From Stromatinia cepivora (Eukaryota > Ascomycota > Leotiomycetes > Helotiales > Sclerotiniaceae), in assembly GCA_014898415.1 (NCBI GenBank), contig RCTD01000014.1, forward strand, positions 1,240,001-1,304,000: a stretch of 64,000 nucleotides of DNA, given 5' to 3'. The notes below the pieces were generated by a model. That model saw only the letters and a list, made by a program, of their open reading frames with translations. It ran no database searches and was not told the origin of the DNA. The position numbers and the translations under genes are program-made. This document shows, one piece after another, positions 22,893-34,666 of this stretch; position 1 is the first letter of the stretch; each line of letters starts with the position of its first letter.

Positions 22893-24979
22893 ATTAAGTA
22901 TTAGTTTTATTTATTAACAAATAAAAGAAATAGATAAAAGTCTCTTTAAAGTTAAAAGAAATGATTTTTCATTTGGAAAACGATGGATACAGAATTTTTT
23001 GAAAAGGAATCCTGAAATTAGAACCAAAAAACAATATCGAATCGATTCTATATATATTTCAAGTACTATTGATAAAATTATTAGCAAATAGTTTGAAAAA
23101 TTTAATTTGTCTTTGTTTAAGTATATTAAACCTAAAAACTAATAGAATATAGATGAAACTAATATTATAAAAGATCAGAATTTAAATAGTCTAATAATAG
23201 AAAGTTCAGAATATTGTTTTATTCAAAAAAAAACAATCTAATTCAAGAGTTTGGATATTGTGAGAAAGTTGGGATATCAAGATCTGATGCGTAGCTAGTT
23301 CGTAATCATATGGTCACATGACTCTTCGTAGTTAGTGTTGGAGGTCACGTATTTGAAGGTGATAAACCTTATAATTTGGAAGTAGTTGTTACGAACCTCA
23401 ACTACGAAACTAGGGCTAGCCGAAAGCGGGCCGAATTGTACGCTAGTTTGAAGAGTTTTCACCTATATAGAGGGGAATTCTTCAATACCATTAGAAAGAA
23501 AATAATGAAAAGTTTTTGATTCTAAACCCAAACCTATTGTTATTCGAAATTAACCGATTCTTTGCTGTGATTCTCACAGTAGTGGCTCGAAGACTATAAT
23601 AGAATAAGCAATTATGAAGTTATAATAATAATATAGGGTTGTATATATCAGAATCACAAATGGCAAAGAATCAATTAGTCCTAAAACAGGTATAAAACTT
23701 TTCATTATCCTTTTCTAACTAGAAGAACCTCTTTCTTTTAAGTCCAATAAAGAGCGATATCGAAACGATAACAAACCGTCGATTATATATTAGAGTTTAA
23801 TGAATACAGAGATTTTACAGAGTTTTCTAATCAATCGATAATAGACCGTTGGTTGTATGCTTGTTTTTAACAATGAAGCCGCTTCCTTGTAGAGATTCCT
23901 AGCTTTACTAGCAACATCCTTCCAACAACCGTAACAGTATAAGGGTATTATATTATATACAATTAATAATACTGAATAATATTCGGATTCAAATTCTTAA
24001 TCTTCAATATTGAGAGTATAACTTTCCTATATATCCTTTTCGAATTCTTTCATATATCAATACCTTATTCTTATTTATCGATTTGAATAAAGATTCATCA
24101 TTTCAATTATCTTAATTAATATCATAAAGATTCTTTATTCGAATACTCTTGATATTCAACTAATTAGGTTTCTTTATTTGAATACCCCTGTATCGATGAT
24201 TTCGATTGTAGTACGAATAATATCATATGATCGTAGTACGAATCATATAATTATAGTATTAATAGTATTATATGAATTCGAATATAATATTTGAAGATTC
24301 ATAATGATTTATGAATTTTATATTAAAGAATATAAAGAAAATATGAAATTTCTTTAAATTTAATAAAATATTATTATTTTATTATAAGGAGATTTTTTTT
24401 AAAAATATTAATTCCTTTTTTTAATTAATATTTTTAAGTGTTTGAAATGATATTTATTAAATTACAATAAATAATTTGACAACAAATTTATTTTAAAAAG
24501 AAAAATACTATTATAGATTCATTATTCATTTCTAATTAATCGATATAGACACCTTAAATATCTATATTTTATATAATCGATACTCTTTTTAATATCTTCT
24601 TCTTTCCTTTGTAGAATATCATTATATTATCTAAGACCCCTATTACTACCGTGATAGATTAGAAGCTAGAATAAAATATATTCTGATAGAGTAGAACCGC
24701 GCTAAGCTTAATACGGTTCTAGCTCTAGAAGATATATTTAACAAAGTATCAAATTTTATATATTTTATAAAACAAGACGGGAATTGAGATGTTGATATGT
24801 TATTATAATTTGCTTTAATTTTCGATTATTATTTTGGTCAATGTTTGATGGATGACTAATCAAGTCTCAGCACATTAACGGCTGAAAAGAGTCGCGCTTT
24901 GCCTAAATTAGACTAGTCCCTCTGACGCGCATCAAGTCCCGGGCTGCATAAAATTCTGGGTCTTAAAATCGACCTGACA
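22893..24979. repeat. AT-rich island with degraded repeat debris
   Basis: No open frames of note. A less AT-rich patch at about 23275-23600, with ACGAACCTCAACTACG and CACAGTAGTGGCTCGAAG, looks like an LTR or leader fragment of another element, but no partner repeat was found. Imperfect copies of a GATAA-ACCGT-GATTAT word occur near 23770 and 23840. A perfect 7-bp hairpin (AGAACCG/CGGTTCT) lies near 24690-24720. Confidence 0.5.
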
Positions 24980-27174
24980 ATGTCCAACACAATGTCCACA
25001 AACACCAATATGGATAGTAAAGAGGATGTTAATGGCGGCGCTGGAAAGCATCTTTTATCGAATCTACCTCTTGAGATATGGACCAACGTTGGGGAGCAGG
25101 TATTTCTTCCGTCAAAACGCTTTTCCTTCTCCGCCTGTGTACACTGATTAACCGCAATTATTAGATGCGCACTTCACAACTGTTCAAATCGCTAGGAGCT
25201 CTTGCCCAGACCTGTAAAGTCTTTTCAGATGTCTTCATGCCAATACTTTATTCTCGAAGAATCATCTACGTCGATAAACCCTGGCAATCAAAACTCCCTA
25301 TGGTTAACAATTACAGCATCCTTCCAAGTACTCTTATCCATACGAAGGACTTGGAATTTCACTTAATCGAAGACAGCGTGATCGGAGATGGTGTGACCGA
25401 CTATGAAGAATTCGATGAATTTGTTGCAAAAGTCTTGAACAAGACACCAAATCTTCGATCTTTTCGGTAGGTCACGAAATCTCGACATCTCTGACTACGT
25501 TTACAGCATTCCAACTTTTCCCCACAGCATTTCCTAACAACGTTGGAGAATTCAGACCATATGCGATTGCTCTGTGAAGTCTCACAGGCATGTCTCGACA
25601 TGCAAATGATCCAACAAGGATCAAATATCAACATTTGTAAACAAATCTATATTGCGTTCTCTTGCTTGTGCATTCATGTCGTGGTATATACCCCTTTGTG
25701 CATCGACCATATACTGACAAATGCAATTCAGATGGTCTGATCAGAGTATACCCGGTAACAGCCTCCGAACTCTCGCTTTGCAAGAATTGAGTAATATGGA
25801 CAAGTTGAGAAAAAATCCAAGGCTTAAACATCTATGGATTGAATTCTCTACAGATCTTCCCGAAGAGAAACTTGTCGACGCCAATTGCTGGTGTTCTCTG
25901 GAGGGATTTTGCAATTTGACATCTCTTGATCTTTACAACTTTTATGGTAATAATTCTCACATAACAGATGAACTTGCTCAATGCCTGGTCAATTGCCCAA
26001 ACCTAAAATCCTTAGGGATAGGCCTAGGGTCTGATGTTGATTGGGCGCTGGTTTGTAGTCCGGTCGTCAAAGATGAAAACGACAAATTTCTGGAACAACT
26101 GTGCTCGCTCTACGCAGATCGTTACAAGGGCCGCCCCTTAGATCTCCATACACTGCGTCTAGGATACGGTGCATCCCCTTATGCACCCAAGATGAAAGAT
26201 AATCGGCAATATCTCGAAAATCTTGTCTGCACAAACGGATTGCGCACCCTGGACTTTTACAATGGTTTATGGGTGGAATACCTTGGGGATGAGCCAAAAG
26301 ATGTCTTACCTATTGATTTTCAGCTTCTAGAAGGGTGCGAATCACTCACTCATCTTTCAATAACCGGATTAGAAGGCGATGTCATAGATTGGCTAAGCGA
26401 TAAAAAACGATTCTCGATTCGGACGATCTCAACTGCGAATTATTCCCATCTCTCGGATGAAATATCCTTTGAATTAGATCTTCCCAATCTTTCAACAATG
26501 GTCACTCATAAATTATACAATCAAGCACCTAGATCCGTGAATGAAGATGAAGGTGTATCCCCTTTTATTCAGTCTTCCGTGCTACACTCTGCTGTTTCGA
26601 AGTATACCATTCTCGATAATCTTCTGAACGGGGGTTCACAGCTTACTAGACTTACGTTATGTATTCATTACGAAACCCAATGGGTATTTAGATTCTTCAT
26701 TAGCTCATTTGGAGATGCTAACATTGGTAGGAACATTTCTGTAGTCAATTGGCAAATCTAAATTCGTTGACTCAGCTTCGGTTGAATGACCTTTTTGGAC
26801 GGGGTTTTTTGCCGAAACATCCTTCGTTATCCTTTAGGAATGCCACAAATAATACGGATATAGCGTATTGTTATGGACAGGAAATATCTAAATTATGCCC
26901 TTCCTTAAGATATGCCATGATTTCTTTCTCTCGCAAATCAGCCGCTGCTTGGGAAATTATACCGGTTGGTGATGGCGTTCGAGGTCGGCGATTTCGAATA
27001 TTGAGCGCTGATGAGTTAAATACATTCGAACTATTCTCCGATGACTTTGATGAATTAGAAAAGCCGGCGGGTCTTCCTCTAGAATCTCAATGGGAAAAAG
27101 CACGGCCATATCCATATCTAAGATGGGTTCCGCATGATGAGAATTCTGATACTAGCTCTGGTGATTCTAGTTGA
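24980..27174 (+). CDS. F-box protein with leucine-rich-type repeats
   Basis: Such proteins usually act as substrate receptors of SCF ubiquitin ligases. The exons are 24980-25099, 25165-25466, 25732-26683 and 26731-27174, giving 605 residues. The F-box core is assembled across the first intron: LSNLPLEIWTNVGEQ, then SLGALAQTCKVFSDVFMPILY (about residues 28-70). The remainder contains irregular Leu-rich segments such as LTSLDLYNFYG, CPNLKSLGIGLG, LHTLRLGYGA, LTHLSITGLEGD and LTRLTLCIHYE, consistent with LRR-like repeats. The last intron is 47 bp with a GCTAAC branch. The second intron is 265 bp, unusually long here, but joining across it restores the frame exactly. The C-terminus is acidic and Ser-rich. 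The substrate is unknown. No RIP-type stops are present although the gene lies between two AT-rich islands. Confidence 0.82.
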
Positions 27175-27876
27175 GTTATTCATTGAAACTTGATTTTCAG
27201 AATTTCGAGCATGCACAATCCTTCCATCCGAGTCATTATCGCAGCTTTTTCACCTGCGTGCACAAAATTCGGATTGTTCGGAGATGCCACATTCTCTCAC
27301 AAAAGGTCGCTGTGCAACGACCGGCCTCTCTGGAAACTCCTGATACCCAGCAGCTTGATCGATGCCTGACGCTGAAATCATCAATTTCGGAGTGTCAAGA
27401 TATCCATTAGCACAGAGAATTATTTCACCAACATGAAGCCTCGAGATTATTTGCGCTTTTCAGTGCGACACCTCAAAGATTTCCGGTAGTCACTTTCTAC
27501 TAGCACCTTATTTCGATGCATCGAAAAGAGATAACGAAATATCCTGATCAACTCCATACACCAATCCCGATCCTTGCGATGGTGTTGACGGTACTCATAC
27601 TCGCACCCTTTTCAAACGTCTAGAGATGGACGCCAGTACACTAAAGACAATACTTCAAAAGCATCGTGACGCCCAGATTCACACATGCGGTTCCATACTC
27701 ATACTCATTCCAATCCTCGTCCCCATACGTATTTGCATCCCTAGCAATCCCGGCGCGAAACATTTCCATCTTCGACGAATGCTCCGAAAAAAAAATCAAA
27801 AAACATCGCGAACACCAACACCAACAGCAAAACGGCATCATAAGTTACCGAACCACAATCTCAATCAAAATCACAA
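27175..27876. other. Spacer downstream of the F-box gene
   Basis: Short open frames only. Frames at 27626-27884 are Lys/His/Asn/Thr-rich and may be an upstream exon of the small frame at 27877, but no clear splice pair links them. Confidence 0.3.
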
Positions 27877-28008
27877 ATGACTGAGCCTCCCAAGGTTCTG
27901 CGAGATCAGAAGGATAAATGTGGTAAGAAATATTATGAAATAGATGAAGAAAAAAGGAGAACAACGTGGCAGGAAGATTATATTACTAGATACGGATGGC
28001 CTTTCTAA
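27877..28008 (+). CDS. Small open frame with a WW-domain-like half
   Basis: A 43-codon frame starts at ATG 27877 and ends TAA 28006-28008. It contains CGKKYYEIDEEKRRTTWQ, which resembles the second and third strands of a WW domain (paired Tyr, charged turn, TTW). The first WW tryptophan is absent, so either an upstream exon is missing or this is a gene fragment. It ends shortly before the AT-rich island. Low confidence. Confidence 0.3.
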   Translation: MTEPPKVLRDQKDKCGKKYYEIDEEKRRTTWQEDYITRYGWPF

Positions 28009-28500
28009 TTTTTAACTATTCATTGTATTGTTTCAGGTTTTCTAGATCTGGGTTTGGATCTAGAAGGATAAATAAGATAGTAAAGAAACTTGTGGATGGT
28101 TTTAGATAACTCACGGTTCATAGATTAGTGTTTAAGGCACATTCGGATCGTTTTTTTAAGATATTTGACCACATTTGTTTCAATATATTAATTAGCTTTA
28201 ATATCACAAATATAATATTTATCGAACACAATATTAAAGCCAATATATATTAAATCAAATAAAAAATATTAAATCTAATATATATTTAACCAAATATTCG
28301 AACTTTTTCTTATATAATAATCAATAATAGTTTTTTAATACTATTGATTAATATATTTGAAAAAATTCGATATTTCAATTAAAAAATCTTCATTTCTATA
28401 CACCCCTGTCATTTTCCCGGGTATATTAGCCTCACCTAAATATACCCAAGTATATATTAGACCCAATATTTCTAATATTTCAAAAAATCGATCCAAACGG
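28009..28500. other. AT-rich flank of the gag-only element
   Basis: The sequence is AT-rich with the repeated word TTAAATCAAATA-like around 28240-28290. No gene is seen. Confidence 0.4.
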
Positions 28501-28650
28501 TGTGACGAACCCAACGAGCGTTTAGAGATCAACCTTAGAATTAAAAGCTACAGAGCTAAAGAGAGTGTGCTACGAAGCTATATATATGATCGGTTCGAAG
28601 CTTAATACTGTACTAGCCCGATCGGACGCGATCATGTGTATCTTATAACA
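28501..28650 (-). repeat. 3' LTR of the gag-only element
   Basis: A 150-bp repeat. On the plus strand it starts TGTGACGAACCC and ends TATAACA. It matches 30007-30156 with mainly transition differences, showing RIP on the other copy. Confidence 0.85.
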
Positions 28651-29069
28651 CTACCCCTCCCTTCTGAAGAGTTCGTCCCGAATTCGCTTTAAATGATCAT
28701 TAATCTTCTTTTGATAAAAATGCCTGATACGTGGATTGCATCACAGCTAACGAATACGCATCCACTGTATCATATGTTTCCTCCAAATGATCTTCAAAAT
28801 ATCGGTTATTGATTATCTCTTCTAGATCCTTATCATCATTATTTTCGAGCTTAGTAATTAATGTAATAACCGGAACAGGCTCTTATCGATTTCGGATTTT
28901 TTGATGTGGATCTAACGGATAGATTTGTATTCAATAAGAAATACTTTTATATTATATATATTTATTTTGTTTATACAAAAGAGTTCTTTCAGAAAAGGAA
29001 AATTTGGGTATTTGTATGTAGAATAGAATCAAGGTACGATCAGGTTTATCTGATTAGATATCAAAAGAA

Positions 29070-29839
29070 TTAAAGGTATCAATGATATTAAGATTGTTAA
29101 TATCCATTGAATCGTAATTCCGAGAATGGGATAGATTCTGCAATATATATAAGGTTCTAGATTTATTAGAGTAGAATAATATAGGGAATCCATTTGTTAT
29201 ACAAATAGCTAATTGTTATATGATCTGAACAAAATCGGAATAGAAATGAGGAAAAGAAAACTGTTGAGAAAAACGATTTCTAAGAGTAATATTGAATCCA
29301 TTGCAAAAGGTTGAGATCTTATTCGAATCGGATCAATTCTGATCTTTGGCTTTGTAAAGGGTCCTTTCGAATTTTGTAATATAGGTATATAGAAAATCGG
29401 TTCCTTGTTTGAAAATGAATAATTTATCTTTAGCTTCTTGAACTTTATTTGGATTATTATAAATATGTATAAATTGATTTAGGATCATTGTATAATCTAA
29501 AAGAATGTTTTGATTAAGAGAAGAAAGCTGAAGTAGTATTATAGTTTGTATATGAGATTCGAGATTGAAATAAATATAGTAAAATTGAGCTGTAACATTG
29601 TCGATCACAGCATCGTCTACTTATAGTTTCGCTTGAATCGAGGGAAGCCAGGTATCGAACTTTTGAGAGCTATTATTGAACTTTTCAGGATCAGGAAAAA
29701 AGGGTTTCGGATGAGAAGGAGTATAAACAATAGAAATGTATTTGAAAATCAAAGAGCGTAGAAACGAGATTTCATTTCGCTGACAAATCACTTCGCTGCG
29801 AAGTTCTGTAATCATGAGATTTATCGAATTGTAATCCAT
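29070..29839 (-). pseudogene. Decayed gag of the LTR element
   Basis: One minus-strand frame from ATG 29839 has an internal TAA near 29619 and a TGA near 29333 but otherwise continues to about 29070. The N-terminus has a coiled-coil start (ELRSEVICQRNEISFLRSL) followed by the capsid-like part. A second short coding-like stretch (DLEEIINNRYFEDHLEET) lies at about 28720-28870 just before the 3' LTR. Confidence 0.65.
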
Positions 29840-30006
29840 AGTTTAGAAATTAAGGGTAAGAAAAAAGACAATACTTTTGAATAGTATTAAGAAGATTTAT
29901 ATGTAGATGAGAGAGTAGAAGCGATATATCTAAATAGAAGCAAGCGGAGTGTATGTGAGTATATATAGATATTATTTTATTTCTTATTTAAAAGAGTTTT
30001 TAATAA

Positions 30007-30156
30007 TATAATGAACCTAATGAACATTTAGAGATCAATTTTAGAATTAAAAGCTATAGAATTAAAAAGAGTGTGCTACGAAGCTATATATATGATCGGC
30101 TCGAAGCTTAGTACCATACTAGCCCGATCGGACGCGATCACGTGTATCTCGTGACA
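30007..30156 (-). repeat. 5' LTR of the gag-only element
   Basis: A 150-bp partner of 28501-28650. On the plus strand it starts TATAATGAACC (decayed from TGTGACGAACC) and ends CTCGTGACA. Confidence 0.85.
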
Positions 30157-30312
30157 AACGGACCCTTAGTATCATAATTAATAGAAAGGACTGAACCAAC
30201 AACAAACAGATGGCATTTAGATTCCGGAAGTCGCATTGACATAGATAAATTGACAGTAAAATTTTATTTTGTTCGCCAATAAATTCACAACGCTAATGAA
30301 TCTATGTATAGA

Positions 30313-31846
30313 TCATACGAATTCCTTGAAAAAATCCTCAATCTCCTTCTCATATTCCCGGACGGCCAATTTTCTCTGCACACTCTCCTTCCCCGCCCTG
30401 GGAAACGGCTTCTCCTTCCTCGCAATCACAACCGCCAATTCTCCCTCTCTCCACTCCACCCTCGCCGGAAGCGGAGCCATTTCATTCGCCTTCTCAATCA
30501 TCGGCCAAATCCTTTTCTTGAGATTATCCCGTCCGTCATCTGTGGTGGGCGGGTCATTCATCTCGAGAAGCCAAACACATTTTGGTCTTCCTGCGCGAAT
30601 CAACAGCGCCGTTTTGATTTCAGCATGCGAAGCCACTATATTTTCCATAGGGGTCGGGTTAATATTGTATCCAGTGGACAAGACAATCATATCATCAGTT
30701 CTCCCGCTGTATTTCCACAAACCCTGCTTTTCTGGATGTTTTGAGAAAAGGTCTTTCGAGCGCCATTCAGTAACTTCTGGATTGTTGAGGAATATGAACT
30801 GAGCATGTAGAATTTTCTCATTTTTGACAATCACTATTTCATAGAGATCCTCTAAGAATTTTTCAAATATTCTAGTGTTCGGAGACTTTCGAGATACTCG
30901 GGTTTGGCTGTCATGGCTTGCATAAAACCCGGGGAAAGGGCGGCGGCTTGACAGAAATCTAGGTTGGGAATTTGAGTGACAAGCTCGGGATTGGGCAAGA
31001 CGTTTGCGGGACCGAGGATGGGAGGCATGTTCCAATAGTAGGTTGTTGCTGTCATGTGGAGTAGACCAGTGATCTATCCATGCTTCCTGGCTTGACATTG
31101 GTGCATCTGGTGGGGCATCTCTTGGCGATGCGTGCTTTCGATATGCGGTGAGAGCCGCAAATGTATACGTTATTGCCGATGGAAATCCTATTGCAAAATT
31201 AGCCCGACGGCCTCATCCAAAAATGACCGAAGGCTGACTTTCCTGTAGAACCCGAGGTATGAAGAACGACAAAGAGTCGGTGGGGACATTCAGCCAGTGT
31301 GGCTGAAAATGGATAGTGTGGTACAATCCCCTTGGCTATCCAATGTGATACACTTTCCATTTCCACGCACTTCATTGGTCTCCGCGCAAGTATGGCCGTC
31401 AAGATTGGCTTGAAAGATGGGAAGTCCGCGGCCACTAAGATATTTTGGCACTTGGTGACTTCGAGAAGATTTAATTGTGCTGGGACGGGATTATACAGTG
31501 ACATCAAGAGAGCCTTCGGCGATGCCAAGAATCAGTAAACGCTTGTGGCCAAATGGAACGTTCATCTTGCCTTATGTCCAGTTTTCACTGCTGCTAATGC
31601 TAGCATTCCATATCTAATATCGGAGGGTCCAATATAACCAATGGTACTGAAGTTATCACTCTTACCAAAGGTTTCCTCGACGAACCATGCGAGTCTATTG
31701 ACGGCATTAGCAAAGTTAATGTAACTGACTTTCACAACGCCATCGTTGATATCTTCTGATTTCAAGAATGCGCAGTACAATCTGTCCGGCTCCTGCAGAG
31801 CACGTTCGTCAATAAGCGTAGGCAAGAGAGCCCCGCCCTTAGCCAT
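30313..31846 (-). pseudogene. Decayed adenylation-domain gene (NRPS-like/AMP-binding)
   Basis: The family activates carboxylic acids with ATP, often as the first module of fungal NRPS-like reductases. On the minus strand the order is right but the frames are broken. The start at 31846 encodes LLPTLIDERALQEPDRLY and GYIGPSDIRYGMLALAAVK. Next comes a part with the ATP-binding loop LHTSGSTGKS (about 31240-31270), then LGPANVLPNPELV, and last the C-terminal adenylation motif KYSGRTDDMIVLSTGYNINP (30640-30710) and SVQRKLAVREYEKEIEDF. The central region expected between LEYL and FLEDLYEIV is missing at about 30870-30890, and there is no phosphopantetheine site or reductase domain downstream. At least two frame changes are present. 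It is dead or, less likely, misassembled. Confidence 0.75.
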
Positions 31847-32209
31847 GGTGTGCGAGTTGGCGAACCCTGAAAAGCTTGAAATTTCACGACAGAAGACGAT
31901 TGATCAAAAAGAAAGAAAATGCAGGACCTGTATCCGAGCTACTTCTGACGCGAGATGGCCGGAGCCAGCCGATTTACAGCGTCCAGATCCGCTTTGAGAA
32001 CACCCAGTATGCTTACCCTAAGGGTCCTTAAAATACTTCCTGTACGGACCCTTCAAATGCTCCTTTATTATTAGTGTTGTTGAGTTGCACCCACTGTTCT
32101 TTTGCTCTATCCAAATAGAACTATACGCTTAATATCTCTTCGTAATTTCTATCCATCCATCCATCCATCCACCCCACTCATTCCCTCCCCTTTCTCCCCC
32201 CCACCCAAT

Positions 32210-33619
32210 CTACCTAGGATTCTCCCCAAACGGCACGCCCGTACAGTTAAACCCCCCAGGAGCCACAACCCCATCACAAAGAAACTGCCGCGGTCTCGTC
32301 CCATTAACCGTATCCCAAAGACCCCCCAAATCCTCAATCACAACCCCCGTACAAGGCGCCGCAGCACTACACTGCAACTCCGCCAGCACATCACTACTCG
32401 CCGTCCCCTTCCAATCAGCCAATAGTATATCCGAGAAATGGAACAGCGAGGTATCGCAATTGCCTGTTGCGGAATTATATGATGTACATTGCGTGATGGC
32501 GAATATACCCGTATTATTATGGAGGGTAAAATTGGTGAAGGAGAGGTTTGTGGCGTGGCCTAGACCGCCGCCACCGCCGTTGGGGGGGTAGCCGGTGGAG
32601 AGCCCGGTCCAGGTTTTCATGTAGACGCCGTAGCGCATGTTGTAGGAGCGGATGTTGCGGACGGTTATATTTTCTACTATTTCGTATTTGCCTTCTGTGA
32701 TTGGGGATTAGTGAGAGTTTGCGAGGAAATAAGGTTAGGGGATGTACCGTATTGACCGATACTTCCGATGGCTACACCGAGCCCGGTGTGGAAATCACAA
32801 TCTTCTATGAGGATATTGGTGGAGTTTGCTTTCATGGAGATGGAATCATCACCATTATCTACTGTCCAACCACGAAACGTGATATTATCCGCATAGATAG
32901 TATCTGCACCATCCGTCTGACATCTCATTAGTCTCCTCCCCAAAATATCGAGTCAAATCAAAACGAAAACCTACATTCAAACTACTAAACTCAAACCCCA
33001 CCGGCCTCATATCCGTACTGTTAACATAAATATTCTCCAACAAAACATTCTCGGCATAAATCAACGTCATGGTCCACATCTGACTCTGCACAAACCTAAT
33101 ATTCTCAAACACACAATCCGTCACCCTAGTATAAGTAATCTGATGTGGTCTCCGCGGATAATTATTCGTGCCATTAATAAACTCATACCAAACCTGTCCA
33201 TTACCATCTAGCGTCCCATATCCATGACCATCCCAATGAATATTGCGTCCGCCGAATAACCACGCACTACTTTGATTTTGGTAGCCGACGGGAAGAGAGT
33301 TATTGAGCCAGTAGGTGATGTTTGGTGACCAGATTAGTGTACCGTGGAGATCTACTTTGACGTTGGAGAGATGGGTGGTGTTCATTACGGTTTGGATGTT
33401 GTAGGTGGTGTTTTTGAAGAGGATGGTTCCGTGGGTGGTGAGGCCGTCGTTGTGGCCGCATTCTGAGAAGGCGCGGATGATGGCCGGGGCGCTATCGCCG
33501 CCATTTGCACAGGGTTCTACTATGCATATTTTTTCCTTGAGAATGGAGATTTCTGGGGAAGAATGGGAAAATATGAGGGCGGGAAAGCTCAACGCTGTGA
33601 GAAGGATTTGAGGCAACAT
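32210..33619 (-). CDS. Secreted glycoside hydrolase family 28 (pectin-backbone exo-hydrolase type)
   Basis: GH28 enzymes hydrolyse the pectin backbone outside the cell by inverting hydrolysis. The exons on the minus strand are 33619-32975, 32916-32748 and 32694-32210, giving 432 residues. The introns are 58 bp (GTAGGT) and 53 bp (GTACAT). A signal peptide is visible (MLPQILLTALSFPALIFS). The family motifs fall in order: NTDGAD formed across intron 1, DNGDDSISMK with the paired aspartates, and TGLGVAIGSIGQY, where the usual GHG is replaced by GLG. YMKTWTG stands where endo-enzymes have RIK. These variants and the Gly run at PPNGGGGGLG fit the exo-polygalacturonase/rhamnogalacturonase-like branch, not classical endo-polygalacturonase. 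Many N-glycosylation sites (NTT, NIT, NNS, NST) are present. The gene appears intact and lies between two pseudogenes. Confidence 0.88.
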
Positions 33620-34666
33620 TTCATGGTACGTGAGGAGAATGAAGCATAATAGACATATATATACAATAAGAACTCTGAGATTTATATACTTACAACAATA
33701 CTTACTTGGGTATAGATTTACCCCGTGATGGAGATAAATTAGATATTCCAAGGTTAGAGGTTTCGTTGAAGATATATGCGGGGAATTGCGGGGTACCATG
33801 GTGATCAATGACTACTTTGAGCCATGTAAAATGCACAGTTACAAAATATAACAATAAAGTAAATTGCCCGAGATTTCATCTTCACAAATGAATAACTGCA
33901 GTGAGCTGTGTATATGACCCAGAGGTTACTATCCCTCACCCAGCTAAACAAACAACCTATCTTTTCCATTCCCTAATTAGCAAAGAAAATCATCCTCATA
34001 TCCTCATATCCTCATATCCTCATATCCTCATATCCTCATATCCTCATATCCTCATATCCTCATATCCTCATATCCTCATATCCCATATCCTCACACAACA
34101 TCAAATATCCCCCCACATCATTGACATTTAACTTCTGCCCCGCCGGTTCTATCCTTCCCATGCATACTCCCCCATCTTTCCCACAGAAAAACTTCGGTAA
34201 TCTATGGCAAGCTTAACGTCCCGAAAAAATGCCGATTCTATTTGCGCCTGTACTCCGTAAATGTTTGGGTTCTTGACACAGATATCTCTACTGTCGAATT
34301 GACGATCTGTGATTCCTAAAATATGTTTTCTTTTATTAACTCAATATTCATATAATAAATACTATAAAAGAATGGAACAATATTATATCGATAAAATGTT
34401 TCCGTAAATAGAGCTATGCTTCCTTGCCAACTTTGCATACTTCTCGCCTCTCGCGTAATATGATGCCATGTACATTATATCCTAAAGCTCCAACGTTATC
34501 CTTCAATCACTAATCTAACAAGCCCAAATCCCATCACATACACACACATCATACCCCATTCCCTACTTCCTCACTCCCACCACCTCTTATCCAAGCCCTC
34601 CAAAAACTTCAAATCCACATTAACAAAACTCCTCCACAAATCCACCTCCTGCATCCATGGTCTCTT
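33620..34666. other. Promoter side of the GH28 gene, with an 8-bp minisatellite
   Basis: The GH28 promoter lies at about 33620-33990. A tandem array follows at 33991-34090, then AT-moderate spacer to the next gene. No gene is seen. Confidence 0.5.
33991..34090. repeat. Tandem array of the 8-bp unit ATATCCTC (about 11 copies)
   Basis: Near-perfect head-to-tail copies. The array sits about 370 bp upstream of the GH28 start codon. It is likely length-polymorphic. Confidence 0.9.

Larger units (their letters stand above)
28501..30156 (-). mobile_element. Gag-only LTR retroelement (TR-GAG-like), 1656 bp, minus orientation
   Basis: Two 150-bp LTRs (28501-28650 and 30007-30156) are flanked by AACGG on both sides (28496-28500 and 30157-30161). 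Read on the minus strand, a decayed gag runs from 29839 to about 29070. It includes PKPFFPDPEKFNNSSQKFD and a long helical segment with QGTDFLYTYITKFERTLY, typical of Ty3-like capsid domains, interrupted by stops. No reverse transcriptase, integrase or protease is visible. A purine-rich tract (AGAAGGGAGGGG in minus sense) adjoins the 28650 LTR, as expected of a polypurine tract at the 3' LTR. The element was probably mobilised in trans by a full-length relative. Confidence 0.82.

Noticed and set aside
23275..23600. Possible LTR or leader of a further retroelement
   Set aside because: No second copy, target duplication or coding remnant could be tied to it, so it is described only as debris.
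24690..24720. Hairpin AGAACCG/CGGTTCT considered as a tRNA or terminator
   Set aside because: No acceptor, anticodon or T arm can be completed; bacterial-type terminators do not apply here.
30269..30802. Plus-strand frame of 177 codons
   Set aside because: It is antisense to the adenylation-domain remnant, whose motifs are clear on the minus strand.
33901..34131. Frame with a repeated SSYPHILI peptide
   Set aside because: It is simply the 8-bp minisatellite translated.
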